NCBI GenBank assembly: GCA_002420145.1
Contig: DIHL01000005.1
Location: 24,406-88,405, forward strand
Direction: 5' to 3'
Length of the DNA stretch: 64,000 bases
From: Bacteroidetes bacterium UBA5697
GTDB lineage: Bacteria; Bacteroidota; Bacteroidia; B-17B0; Aurantibacillaceae
Shown here: piece after piece, positions 23,791 through 32,482 of the stretch
Numbering within the stretch: position 1 is the stretch's first letter
Layout: every line of letters starts with the position of its first letter
Program-made: the position numbers and the translations under genes
The notes under the pieces: generated by a model
What the model saw: the letters and a program-made list of their open reading frames with translations, nothing else
What the model was told of the DNA's origin: nothing
Databases searched by the model: none

Positions 23791-25431
23791 ATGATAAATT
23801 TCAGAATACTATTTCTCCTATTTTTTACACTGAATTGTTCGTTTTTTTATGCACAGTATAACGGTTTGGGGTTTTCGTATCCATTAGATAGAGAGGTTGT
23901 TATTACTGGTAATTACGGCGAGATACGACCAAATCATTTCCATGCAGGATTAGATTTTAGTACGGACCCAACGGCTAATTTGCCAATTAAAAGTGTGGGA
24001 GATGGATATATTAGTAGAATAAAAATTAGTAGTGTAGGTTATGGACGAGTGTTGTATATCACACATCCTAATGGTTATGTATCGGTTTATGCACATCAAA
24101 AAAAGTATGCAAGTAAAATAGACACTTACATTAAACAAAAGCAAATTGAACAAAAAAAGAATGAAATAGAAGTGTATCCAAACGCCAATGAATTACCAAT
24201 AAAAAAGGGTGAAGTGATTGGTTATACTGGTAATTCAGGAAGTTCAACAGGGCCACACTTGCATTTTGAAATTAGAGAAGAGAAATCAGAAATCCCTGTT
24301 AATCCTTTATTAATATATGATGTAAAGGATGATGTGAAGCCAGAATTAACACATATAGCTATTTATAGTACTGCAGATACAAATAGTGTAAAACGCATTT
24401 CTTCAGTTCCAGTTAAATATATTGGTGATAAATTATCTTTACCAAAATACACACAAGTGTTGCCAGAAAATACGTTTGCTATCGGTTTTGCTGGTTTTGA
24501 TAGAGCAAATGCAACTAATAATAAAAACAATATATACGAAGCCAAACTTTTATTAGATGATAAAATTATTTACCATCATCAATTAAATAACATCAGTTTT
24601 GATAACGGACGTTACGTCAATGTGTTTAGCGAAAAAGTGGGAGGTATTAAATATCAAAAATGTTTTACTCCCAGTTGTTATGATATAAATATTTATAAGA
24701 ATTCAATTAACGGTGGTAAGATTGAATTGAAAGATACTTTAATACATACGATTGAGTTGATTGTAGCTGACGAAAAAGGAAATGCAAATCAAGTGCAGTT
24801 TAAAGTAAAAGCTTCAAAAATTGAAGGTTATAAATCTAATTCGACATTATATAATGCCTATTGTTTTAAAGATTGCTTGATAAAAAAAGAAGATATTGAA
24901 TGTGAGATCAAAGCTGGAACCTCAAGCAAATCTTTATTTGTAGCGGCTTATATTAATAAGTTAGGAAAGGCTGTTGTAGGAAATAAAAACGAACCCCTGT
25001 TAAAGCCAATAACTTTATCTATTAAAATAAATAAAGTGATAAAGGGCAAGGAAAGTAAAATCATTTTGATGAATGAAGATAATTGTTTGGTTGGTAAATA
25101 CGAAAATGCTTGGTTTAAAACAGAAAGTAAATCATTTGGTACGTTTGGTATAGGCTATGACACTATTGCTCCTACTATTGTGTTTCCTGTTTCTAAAAAG
25201 AAATCTTCGAAAGGAATAGTTTCAAAAACTTCTGTTACCTTTAAAATAGCTGATAATTTAAGCGGCATTGCCGATTACAATGTATACGTAAATGATGTTT
25301 GGCAAATAGCCGAATATGATGCTAAATCAAATACAGTTATCTGTTACTTTACTGAAGTAAATCCTAAAACTTTAAGAGTTGAAGTGATTGATAAAGTAGG
25401 GAATAAAGCAGTTGTGAATAAGAAAATTTGA
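23791..25431 (+). CDS. Secreted M23 family metallopeptidase
   Basis: From the ATG at 23791 the product has 546 residues with a signal peptide (MINFRILFLLFFTLNCSFFYAQ). The frame also opens 36 bases earlier at a TTG, which is less likely. The peptidase domain carries the zinc ligands HFHAGLD and HLHFE with the usual GNSGSSTGPH before the last, plus VSVYAHQKKY. The C-terminal 350 residues are beta-rich, with Ig-like parts (GIADYNVYVNDVW). It should cut peptidoglycan peptide bridges. It is divergent from the zapA operon. Confidence 0.9.
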   Translation: MINFRILFLLFFTLNCSFFYAQYNGLGFSYPLDREVVITGNYGEIRPNHFHAGLDFSTDPTANLPIKSVGDGYISRIKISSVGYGRVLYITHPNGYVSVYAHQKKYASKIDTYIKQKQIEQKKNEIEVYPNANELPIKKGEVIGYTGNSGSSTGPHLHFEIREEKSEIPVNPLLIYDVKDDVKPELTHIAIYSTADTNSVKRISSVPVKYIGDKLSLPKYTQVLPENTFAIGFAGFDRANATNNKNNIYEAKLLLDDKIIYHHQLNNISFDNGRYVNVFSEKVGGIKYQKCFTPSCYDINIYKNSINGGKIELKDTLIHTIELIVADEKGNANQVQFKVKASKIEGYKSNSTLYNAYCFKDCLIKKEDIECEIKAGTSSKSLFVAAYINKLGKAVVGNKNEPLLKPITLSIKINKVIKGKESKIILMNEDNCLVGKYENAWFKTESKSFGTFGIGYDTIAPTIVFPVSKKKSSKGIVSKTSVTFKIADNLSGIADYNVYVNDVWQIAEYDAKSNTVICYFTEVNPKTLRVEVIDKVGNKAVVNKKI

Positions 25432-25442
25432 TCGTAAATATT

Positions 25443-26756
25443 CTAACTTAGCTTTTTTACTTTTCTATATAAATAAATATTTAATATAATACTCAAAGCT
25501 AGTATGGAATATTTAGCAATTTTATTAAGAGTTTCTTTTTCAAAAATTGAGGTATCTGCTTTTGAAAATGATTCCTTGTCAACAGGTTTTGTATTTTCAG
25601 TTATAATGGATTTTTTTTGCATATTACCATTTATGTTAAGAGGAATTAATTTTGGAATATAGCAGCGTTGCAAATTACCTATACCTAGTTGTCCAGAAGG
25701 ATTATCCCCAAATGTGTATATTTTTCCTTGCTTATCAATAGCTATGGATTCAAAACATCCTCCGCCAATATCAGTAATGTTCTTTAACGATTTAATTAAA
25801 ACAGGGGTTGAGCTACTGGTGGAGTCACCCGTGCCTAACATTCCATAATGATTTTTACCCCAAGCCCATACATTTTCATTTTCATCAATTGCTAAGGAAT
25901 GCCAACTTCCACAGGCTATTTTTGTGAATTTTGGTAATCCACTAAACATAAACGGTTGCTTATAAAAATTTGTTGTAGTCTCTCCGAACTGAAATGCAGG
26001 ATCAGAGCCCCAGACCCATAAATTTCCATCCACATCTAAAGCAACAGAATGATGCCACCCTACTGCTATTTCCTTTATCTTTTTTGGTAAACTATTTATT
26101 TTTGCGGCATATACCTGAACATTTGGCCCCTTATATCCCAATTCGTTATAATCATTAGATCCCCATCCCCACAAAGTTCCATCTTTTTTTAGTGCTAATG
26201 TATGATAACCAACTGAGGCAATTTGTACAACATTATTTAAAATAGAAACTGTCGAATTTACTTTTTGCATCACATACACGGGAAAAGATTTATGCTCTCT
26301 GTTTCCATTACCTAGTTCGCCAAAAAAATTATGCCCCCATGCCATAACAGTTCCATCTTTTTTTAAGGCTATTGTATGCCAATGACCTCCTTCTATTGCT
26401 ACAAAATCCTTCTGAGTTAGTAACTTTTTAGGAACCAATTGGTCAAGAACAGAGGGATAGCCTAACTGCCCGTAGTTGTTTCTACCCCATAAGTATAAAT
26501 TACCAGTTGAATCTAATGCAATGCTATGATCATAACCTCGCGATATTTTATAAATTCCTTTTAAATTAGAAACTTGTTTTGGATTGGAAGAGTTTACTAA
26601 TGAGCTATCTCCAAGTTGTCCAAAGTTATTTCTACCCATTGTCCAAACATTACCCTTTTTGTCCAATATTAAAGCATGACCGTTTCCTCCATCAATTGTT
26701 TGGCAATTAGCTAGTCGACTAACTAATAATAGGATATTTAGAATAATTAACCTCAT
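25443..26756 (-). CDS. Secreted RCC1-repeat (beta-propeller) protein with C-terminal membrane anchor
   Basis: The start is set at the ATG at 26756 (MRLIILNILLLVSRLANCQ), a signal peptide; the longer frame overlaps the upstream TPR gene. The 437-residue product holds about seven RCC1/BNR-like repeats with the pattern HxxAL..G.vw.wG.N..GQLG, for example VWTMGRNNFGQLGD and LYLWGRNNYGQLG. A membrane helix (ILALSIILNIYLYRKV) and basic tail end the protein. In bacteria such propellers are binding modules; the ligand is unknown. It is in line with pheS and the TPR gene. Confidence 0.85.
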   Translation of the reverse strand: MRLIILNILLLVSRLANCQTIDGGNGHALILDKKGNVWTMGRNNFGQLGDSSLVNSSNPKQVSNLKGIYKISRGYDHSIALDSTGNLYLWGRNNYGQLGYPSVLDQLVPKKLLTQKDFVAIEGGHWHTIALKKDGTVMAWGHNFFGELGNGNREHKSFPVYVMQKVNSTVSILNNVVQIASVGYHTLALKKDGTLWGWGSNDYNELGYKGPNVQVYAAKINSLPKKIKEIAVGWHHSVALDVDGNLWVWGSDPAFQFGETTTNFYKQPFMFSGLPKFTKIACGSWHSLAIDENENVWAWGKNHYGMLGTGDSTSSSTPVLIKSLKNITDIGGGCFESIAIDKQGKIYTFGDNPSGQLGIGNLQRCYIPKLIPLNINGNMQKKSIITENTKPVDKESFSKADTSIFEKETLNKIAKYSILALSIILNIYLYRKVKKLS

Positions 26757-26775
26757 AATATTGTAATTTTTGTAT

Positions 26776-27096
26776 TTAATCCTCCAACATCCAAATCGCT
26801 TCATTCAATTCGCCTAAAGCTTTATGGTTGTTTTGTGATTTAGCTAAATCAACACCTTGTTTGTAGTAGGTTAAAGCTATATCGTTATTATTAAGCTTTT
26901 CATTTACTTGTCCTAGTTGGTAAAAGCAAGGTAAATAATCAGTCTTTATAGATAAAACTTTTTTGAGTTGTTCGTCGGCTTGGTTCAATTCATTTGAGGA
27001 AACAAACTCCATAGCCAAGGCATAATTTAAAAACACATCATTAGGTTCGCTCACCAACATGTTTAAAATTTGCTCTTTTCTCGAAAGTTGATTCAT
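26776..27096 (-). CDS. Small TPR protein
   Basis: The 106 residues hold about two and a half tetratricopeptide repeats (DVFLNYALAMEFVSSNELNQ, then YLPCFYQLGQVNEKLNNNDI, then ALTYYKQGVDLAKSQNNHKA). There is no signal peptide, so it is a cytoplasmic scaffold or adaptor. It follows pheS by three bases and must be cotranscribed with it. A link to tRNA charging is not shown. Confidence 0.8.
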   Translation of the reverse strand: MNQLSRKEQILNMLVSEPNDVFLNYALAMEFVSSNELNQADEQLKKVLSIKTDYLPCFYQLGQVNEKLNNNDIALTYYKQGVDLAKSQNNHKALGELNEAIWMLED

Positions 27097-27099
27097 GAA

Positions 27100-28125
27100 T
27101 TATTCTCCTGCGAATTGCTTTAAGAAACGCACATCATTTTCAAAAAACAAACGTAAATCTTTCACACGGTATTTTAACATGGTAATACGTTCAATACCCA
27201 TTCCGAATGCGAAACCAGAATATTTTTTACTGTCAATGCCACAATTTTCTAATACTTGTGGGTCAACCATACCGCAACCTAAAATTTCTACCCAACCCGT
27301 ATATTTACAAACATTACAACCTTCGCCTTTACAAATTGTACAGCTAATATCTACTTCAGCACTTGGTTCTGTAAATGGGAAATAACTAGGGCGCATTCTG
27401 ATTTTTGTCTCTGTACCAAATAATTCTTTTGCGAAGAAATTTAAAGTTTGTTTTAAATCAGCAAACGATACATTTTCATCAATATATAAACCTTCAATTT
27501 GGTGAAACTGACAATGTGCACGCGCACTAATCGCTTCGTTACGATACACACGACCCGGAGAAATAGTACGAATAGGAGGTTTTTGATTCTCCATAATATG
27601 AACTTGTACAGAAGAGGTTTGTGTACGTAAAACCATTTCAGGATTTAACTCTACATAAAATGTATCCTGCATATCACGCGCTGGGTGATTCTCAGGTGTA
27701 TTTAACGCTGTAAAATTATGCCAATCGTCTTCAATTTCTCTTCCATCACTTACCGTAAAACCAATACGAGCAAACACATCAATAATTTGGTTTTTTACTA
27801 ATGATAATGGATGACGAGACCCAACTTGAATGGTTGGATCTGCAGGTAAAGTTAAATCAATATCCTTATTGGTTGCTGAGCTTGTTGAAGCTTCATGTTT
27901 TTCTTTAAGCTCATTAATTTTATCTTGAGCTTTTATTTTTAGTTCATTTAATTTCTGTCCAACTTCACGTTTAATTTCAGGAGCAACAGCTTTAAAATCG
28001 TCAAATAAAGAAGTGATTTCTCCTTTTTTACTTAACCATTTAATGCGGTACTCTTCTACTTGTTCTTTGCTTTGCGCTGCAAACTGTTCAACCTCAAGTA
28101 ATAAACTGTTTATTCTTTCTAACAT
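27100..28125 (-). CDS. pheS: Phenylalanine--tRNA ligase alpha subunit
   Basis: The start is set at the ATG at 28125 (MLERINSLLLEVEQFAAQ), giving 341 residues, the usual PheS size. An N-terminal coiled coil precedes the class II core with motif 2 (PGRVYRNEAISARAHCQFHQ) and motif 3 (FAFGMGIERITMLKY). The Cys-rich insert CTICKGEGCNVCK is typical. PheS pairs with PheT, whose gene is not in this window. A promoter box TAAATTTG (minus strand) lies about 20 bases upstream. Confidence 0.96.
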   Translation of the reverse strand: MLERINSLLLEVEQFAAQSKEQVEEYRIKWLSKKGEITSLFDDFKAVAPEIKREVGQKLNELKIKAQDKINELKEKHEASTSSATNKDIDLTLPADPTIQVGSRHPLSLVKNQIIDVFARIGFTVSDGREIEDDWHNFTALNTPENHPARDMQDTFYVELNPEMVLRTQTSSVQVHIMENQKPPIRTISPGRVYRNEAISARAHCQFHQIEGLYIDENVSFADLKQTLNFFAKELFGTETKIRMRPSYFPFTEPSAEVDISCTICKGEGCNVCKYTGWVEILGCGMVDPQVLENCGIDSKKYSGFAFGMGIERITMLKYRVKDLRLFFENDVRFLKQFAGE

Positions 28126-28145
28126 AATAAATTTGATAATTAGCA

Positions 28146-28153
28146 CAAATTTA
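28146..28153 (-). promoter_or_regulatory. TAnnTTTG promoter box of pheS
   Basis: On the minus strand TAAATTTG ends about 20 bases before the pheS ATG at 28125. No clear TTTG is seen 19 bases further upstream. Confidence 0.45.
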
Positions 28154-28167
28154 AGCAATTTTAGGTA

Positions 28168-29325
28168 GTGAAAAGTTATCTTTTAGCATATATCCTTATT
28201 ATTTATTTACTGTTTTTGGGCTTAAACTCAAAAGCTCAATTCTTTATTAGTTATAAGGTATATTCAAACGACACTATCAATGTGATAGACAAGGATAGTT
28301 TAAAACAAGGCATTTGGAAAGAATTTTGGGCAAATGGAGATTTAAAAAGTGAAGTATCTTATAGAAACAATAAAAAACAAGGTTTAGAAATTGTTTGGTT
28401 TGACGAGCCAGATTGTGTAGAGTTAGAAGCATACTATAAAGATGGATTATTGGATGGCCCTTCTATTTATTATTCAAAAAAGTGTAAAAAGGACTTTTAC
28501 GAAAATTTTAAAAATGGCTTAAAAGATGGATTAGAGTTGGCATATTATCCCAATGGACGAGTGAAGGCGGAAGGAAATTTTAGAAAAGGAAATTTGGACG
28601 GTTATTATAGAATATATGATAAGAATGGTAATTTTTCGTTTGAAAGTAGAAGTACTGAAAGCGAAACCAATTTTAATCCCAATGCTGCTGATACTTTAAA
28701 TAATGTTGTTTATAATGTTCTTAAGCGAAATAAACAATGGAAGAATAAATTAATTGTAGCAGATTTAACGGGAAGTATGTATCCCTACGCACAGCAAACA
28801 AGTACTTGGTTAAAGTTGCATTTTATGAAAGATACAACGAGTCAGCATTTTGTATTTTTTAATGATGGTGATAAAAAAAGAGATGAAGATAAGAAGATTG
28901 GGGCCACTGGAGGAATATATCATTGTAAAGCTAAAAATGTGGATGAGTTAATTTCTACCATGGAATTAACCGTTAAAAAAGGGCAAGGTGGAGATGCTCC
29001 TGAAAACCCAATAGAAGCGATTATTTACGGATTAAATAAAAGTGGTAAGGTTGAAGACGTTATTTTAATAGCAGATAATTGGGCTAAAGCAAGAGATTTG
29101 AAAATGTTAGCTCGAGTTAAAGTTCCTGTGCGCGTAGTGCTTTGTGGTGTTTATGAAGGAATGCATATTAATGAAGATTATTTAAATATTGCTTATAAAA
29201 CAAAGGGTTCGGTGCATACCATTGAACAGGATATTACAGATTTAATGAAACAGAGTACAGGCAAAAAATTTAATATAAATGGAGTAGATTATATTATTAA
29301 AAACGGTAACGTTAAAGTGTTTTAA
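28168..29325 (+). CDS. Secreted protein with YwqK/MORN-type repeats fused to a VWA-like domain
   Basis: The 385-residue product starts at GTG and has a signal peptide (YILIIYLLFLGLNSKAQ). Residues about 40-170 hold four MORN_2/YwqK repeats (KQGIWKEFWANGDLKSEVSY, then PNGRVKAEGNFRKGNLDGYY). From about 190 a von Willebrand A-like domain follows with a MIDAS-type DLTGSM and a later GDAPENP segment. The pair suggests a surface or periplasmic binding protein. It is divergent from pheS; the function is unknown. Confidence 0.75.
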   Translation: MKSYLLAYILIIYLLFLGLNSKAQFFISYKVYSNDTINVIDKDSLKQGIWKEFWANGDLKSEVSYRNNKKQGLEIVWFDEPDCVELEAYYKDGLLDGPSIYYSKKCKKDFYENFKNGLKDGLELAYYPNGRVKAEGNFRKGNLDGYYRIYDKNGNFSFESRSTESETNFNPNAADTLNNVVYNVLKRNKQWKNKLIVADLTGSMYPYAQQTSTWLKLHFMKDTTSQHFVFFNDGDKKRDEDKKIGATGGIYHCKAKNVDELISTMELTVKKGQGGDAPENPIEAIIYGLNKSGKVEDVILIADNWAKARDLKMLARVKVPVRVVLCGVYEGMHINEDYLNIAYKTKGSVHTIEQDITDLMKQSTGKKFNINGVDYIIKNGNVKVF

Positions 29326-29352
29326 ATCTTATATCTTTACGCTCTATTTTTT

Positions 29353-30276
29353 GTGCACGTCTATCATCAAATATCTGAATTATCTGGCTTAACAAATACT
29401 ATTGTTACTATTGGAACTTTTGATGGCGTTCACTTAGGCCATCAAAAAATCATTAAACGATTAGTTGAATTAAAAAATAAGCAAGGCGGAGAAATTGTTG
29501 TTTTTACATTTGACCCACATCCTCGTAAAGTATTATTTCCCGAACAAAAAGATTTAAAGTTAATTACCTTAACGGAAGAGAAATGTGAAGTACTAAAACA
29601 TTTTGGTGTTGATCATGTATTGGTTTTTCCCTTTACTAAAGAGTTTTCGCAAATGCAGGCCAACGATTATGTTGTAGATGTGATTGTAAAAGGTTTAAAA
29701 ACAAAAACTTTAGTAATTGGATACGACCATCGTTTTGGCAGCAACAGAGAAGGTAGTATTGAAACTTTAAAGCAGTTTGCAACAACTCATCAATTTAATG
29801 TGGAAGAAATTCCAGCTCAAGAAATTAATCAGCTAAATGTAAGTAGCACTCGTATTAGAAGAGCGATAGAAGAGGGAGATATTTTAGTGGCGAATGATTT
29901 TTTAGGATATTCTTTTTTTATAACTGGTAAGGTCGTTAAGGGTAAACAATTAGGAAGAACCATTGGTTATCCCACAGCAAATATTTCGATAGGAAATGAG
30001 GACAAATTAATACCTAAAATTGGTGTTTATGCTGTTAATGTTTTGATTGGAAAACAATCATACAAAGGCATGCTTAATATTGGAACAAACCCTACTACGG
30101 ATTTAGATAACTCCATAAAAATTGAAGTTAATATTTTTGATTTTGATCAAGATATTTATGGAGAACGCATAAAGGTTGAATTTGTGAAACGCATACGAAA
30201 TGAAGAAAAATTTGCTAACTTAGATGAACTAAAGCAAGCTTTAGCAAATGATAAAATCGCTTGTACAAATGTTTAA
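29353..30276 (+). CDS. ribF: Bifunctional riboflavin kinase / FAD synthetase
   Basis: The 307-residue protein starts at GTG (HVYHQISELSG). The N-terminal adenylyltransferase domain has GTFDGVHLGHQ and DPHPRKVLFP, then GYDHRFGSNREG and STRIRRAI. The C-terminal kinase domain has GRTIGYPTANI and GMLNIGTNPT. It makes FMN from riboflavin and then FAD. The last bases overlap the start of the leucine-rich-repeat gene. Confidence 0.95.
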   Translation: MHVYHQISELSGLTNTIVTIGTFDGVHLGHQKIIKRLVELKNKQGGEIVVFTFDPHPRKVLFPEQKDLKLITLTEEKCEVLKHFGVDHVLVFPFTKEFSQMQANDYVVDVIVKGLKTKTLVIGYDHRFGSNREGSIETLKQFATTHQFNVEEIPAQEINQLNVSSTRIRRAIEEGDILVANDFLGYSFFITGKVVKGKQLGRTIGYPTANISIGNEDKLIPKIGVYAVNVLIGKQSYKGMLNIGTNPTTDLDNSIKIEVNIFDFDQDIYGERIKVEFVKRIRNEEKFANLDELKQALANDKIACTNV

Positions 30277-30877
30277 GTCTTTTTTTAAAATAGCATTTAT
30301 AATTACTTTATCTTTTTCGTTTAAGATAAGTGAGGCTCAGTTGCTAGATTCTTTAGCATTAGATACCATGCAAGGATTTGTTTCCATTCAAGAAGCTATG
30401 AAGAATCCAGATGCGGTTATTAAATTAGTTCTTCGTAAACAGCATTTAAAATCTTTCCCAAAAGAAATATTACAATTTAAAAATTTACAATATTTAGATA
30501 TTAGCAAAAACTCTATTGCTGAATTACCAGATAGTATTTATCTATTAAGTAATTTACAATATTTTGCCTGTAGCAAAACAGGTTTAAAACGTTTACCGAA
30601 AGAAATTGGGAAACTAAGTAACTTGGTCTATTTAAATTTTAATCAAAATGATTTAGAGATTTTGCCACCACAAATTGGTAATCTTGAAAAACTAGAGATA
30701 CTAGATTTATGGAGTAATAACTTAGATGAGTATCCATCTTCTTTATCGGGATTAAAATCTTTAAAGGTGTTAGATTTGCGTAATATTTTAATAAGCGACG
30801 AGACGCAAGCTAATATCATTAACATGCTACCTAGAGCAAAAGTGTATATGTCGCCTAGTTGTAAGTGTAAGTGGTAG
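30269..30877 (+). CDS. Exported leucine-rich-repeat protein
   Basis: From the ATG at 30269 the product has 202 residues with a signal peptide (FFKIAFIITLSFSFKISEAQ). Five leucine-rich repeats follow with the pattern LQYLDISKNSIAELPDSIY, LVYLNFNQNDLEILPPQIG and LEILDLWSNNLDEYPSSLS. An earlier ATG at 30248 is possible. The start overlaps ribF by eight bases, so the two are translationally coupled. It is likely a periplasmic or surface binding protein. Confidence 0.8.
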   Translation: MFKSFFKIAFIITLSFSFKISEAQLLDSLALDTMQGFVSIQEAMKNPDAVIKLVLRKQHLKSFPKEILQFKNLQYLDISKNSIAELPDSIYLLSNLQYFACSKTGLKRLPKEIGKLSNLVYLNFNQNDLEILPPQIGNLEKLEILDLWSNNLDEYPSSLSGLKSLKVLDLRNILISDETQANIINMLPRAKVYMSPSCKCKW

Positions 30878-30897
30878 CTTCGACAAGCTCAGCTACC
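30873..30897. repeat. Hairpin repeat between convergent genes
   Basis: GGTAGCT and AGCTACC form a seven-pair stem around TCGACAAGCTC, and the inner part can pair as AGCTT-CGAC-AAGCT. It overlaps the stop codon of the LRR gene. The CTTCGACAAGCTCAG core is a common Bacteroidota intergenic repeat type. Confidence 0.6.
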
Positions 30898-30910
30898 AAA
30901 ACTATTACTA

Positions 30911-31843
30911 TTAAACTCCCATTTGTTTTAATTGTTCTTCCAGAAATTTAATTCCTTCCACAAAGCTATGAGGATTGTATCCTAAATCACGCTTAGCTTT
31001 ATCTATAATAAAGCCAGTAATTGGCGGACGCTTAGCGGGCTGTTTAATGTCAGCTGATTTAGAAGGCTTAATTAATGATTTGTCTAGTTTGTAATAATCA
31101 GCCACTAAATGCGCTACTTCTAAAATATTTAAAAAGTCTTTTCCAGAAATATTATAAATACCACTTGCTTTTTTCTCAGCAATTAAAATACAACCATCTG
31201 CTAAATCTTCGGCTAGAGTAGGGGTACGGTATTGATCATCCACTACATTAATCGTTTTACCTTGTTCTAAATTTTGTTTTACCCATAATACAATATTGCT
31301 TCGGCTCATATTATCTACAATGCCATAAACTAAAACTGTTCGAGCCATTGCCCAATGTAATAAAGAAGCTTGAACTATTTTTTCGGCTTCTAATTTTGTT
31401 TCGGCGTAGTAACTTAATGGATTTGGTTTTTCTGTTTCATCTAAAGGCCCGTGTGTGCCATCAAAAATAAAATCGGTTGATAGATGAATAAAGTGAGGTT
31501 TATAATTAGGATTTTCTTTTTGTAATTTCTCTAAAACTTCAACTTGATTTTTAACGGATATTGTATTTAAAAGATACGCTCCTTCTTTATCTGTTTCGCA
31601 AGCATCTACGTTTGTCATAGCTGCTGTATTAATAATAACATCAGGCAAGTATTTACTAAACACTTCAGCAACATTATCATAATTGGTAATATCTAGCGAA
31701 GCATATTCATAACCAGATGTATTTACCAATCTGTTTTCGCCACGAGCAGTAGCAATGCATAATGTGTTAGCTTTATCTTTTAGTTTGTAAACTAATTTTT
31801 GTCCTAATAAGCCATTTGAACCAGTAATCAATATTTTTTGCAT
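30911..31843 (-). CDS. RmlD-like NAD(P)-dependent sugar nucleotide reductase (extended SDR)
   Basis: From the ATG at 31843 (MQKILITGSNGLLGQKLVYK) the product has 310 residues. It has the Rossmann NAD(P) motif TGSNGLLG, the NxAAMTNVDACE segment of the RmlD family and the catalytic YYAETKLEAEK. The family reduces dTDP-4-keto-sugars such as dTDP-4-dehydrorhamnose. No other rhamnose genes are adjacent, so the substrate is open. The gene lies 31 bp downstream of the exonuclease gene. Confidence 0.85.
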   Translation of the reverse strand: MQKILITGSNGLLGQKLVYKLKDKANTLCIATARGENRLVNTSGYEYASLDITNYDNVAEVFSKYLPDVIINTAAMTNVDACETDKEGAYLLNTISVKNQVEVLEKLQKENPNYKPHFIHLSTDFIFDGTHGPLDETEKPNPLSYYAETKLEAEKIVQASLLHWAMARTVLVYGIVDNMSRSNIVLWVKQNLEQGKTINVVDDQYRTPTLAEDLADGCILIAEKKASGIYNISGKDFLNILEVAHLVADYYKLDKSLIKPSKSADIKQPAKRPPITGFIIDKAKRDLGYNPHSFVEGIKFLEEQLKQMGV

Positions 31844-31874
31844 AGGGTAAATATACAAAAACCATAAATTTAGA

Positions 31875-32387
31875 TTACTTAGAATTGCTTTTTATTTGCA
31901 TTAAAATGTCAAATAATTTAGCAGTCGCCACAGCATCACCTTCGGCTCTATGTCTTGCGTTATTACTAATCCCTAAAGATTCACATAAAGGGCCAAGACT
32001 ATATGTTTTTTTGCCAGGTATTAATTTACGACTCAATTTTACAGTGCATAATTTTTCTCTTTCATAGTCATATCCTAAAGAGGCAAATTCTCCTTTAATG
32101 AAATTATAATCAAAACTTACATTATGAGCAACAAATGTTCTGTTTTCGGTTAGTTGTAAAATTGTATTTGCCACTTCATGAAATTTAGGAGCATTTGCAA
32201 CCATTTGATTGGTAATACCTGTAATGTTTGTATAAAGAGGTGAGATATAACATTCGGGATTGATAAGCGTAGAAAATTTGTCGGTGACTTGTAATCCATC
32301 ATGAATTAGAATGCAAATTTCTGTAATTCGTCCTTTTGGATAATCAAATTTTCCTCCACAAGTTTCTATATCAATAATGGCGAACAT
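31875..32387 (-). CDS. DnaQ-like 3'-5' exonuclease (DEDDh)
   Basis: The 170-residue protein holds one exonuclease domain. Exo I is AIIDIETCGG with Asp and Glu, Exo II is FVAHNVSFDYNF, and Exo III is HRAEGDA with the general-base His and final Asp. It resembles the PolIII epsilon proofreading domain, but as a stand-alone protein it may act in repair or RNA trimming. Pairing with the DNA polymerase is not shown. Confidence 0.88.
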   Translation of the reverse strand: MFAIIDIETCGGKFDYPKGRITEICILIHDGLQVTDKFSTLINPECYISPLYTNITGITNQMVANAPKFHEVANTILQLTENRTFVAHNVSFDYNFIKGEFASLGYDYEREKLCTVKLSRKLIPGKKTYSLGPLCESLGISNNARHRAEGDAVATAKLFDILMQIKSNSK

Positions 32388-32433
32388 GATTGTAAAAATA
32401 GTTTTTTATTGAGCAAGAAGAAAATGTTGTTAT

Positions 32434-32463
32434 AAAAAAAGCCCAAATTTCTTTGGGCTTTTT
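32434..32463. terminator. Bidirectional intrinsic terminator
   Basis: AAAAAAAGCCCAAA and TTTGGGCTTTTT form a 12-pair stem with loop TTTC. On the minus strand it ends the transcript of the esterase at 32483. Confidence 0.85.
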
Positions 32464-32482
32464 GTTAGGATAAGGAAATGAA

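Noticed and set aside
30248..30268. Earlier ATG for the leucine-rich-repeat protein
   Set aside because: The Met at 30269 directly precedes the signal peptide. The earlier one adds MIKSLVQ inside ribF without support, though it cannot be excluded.
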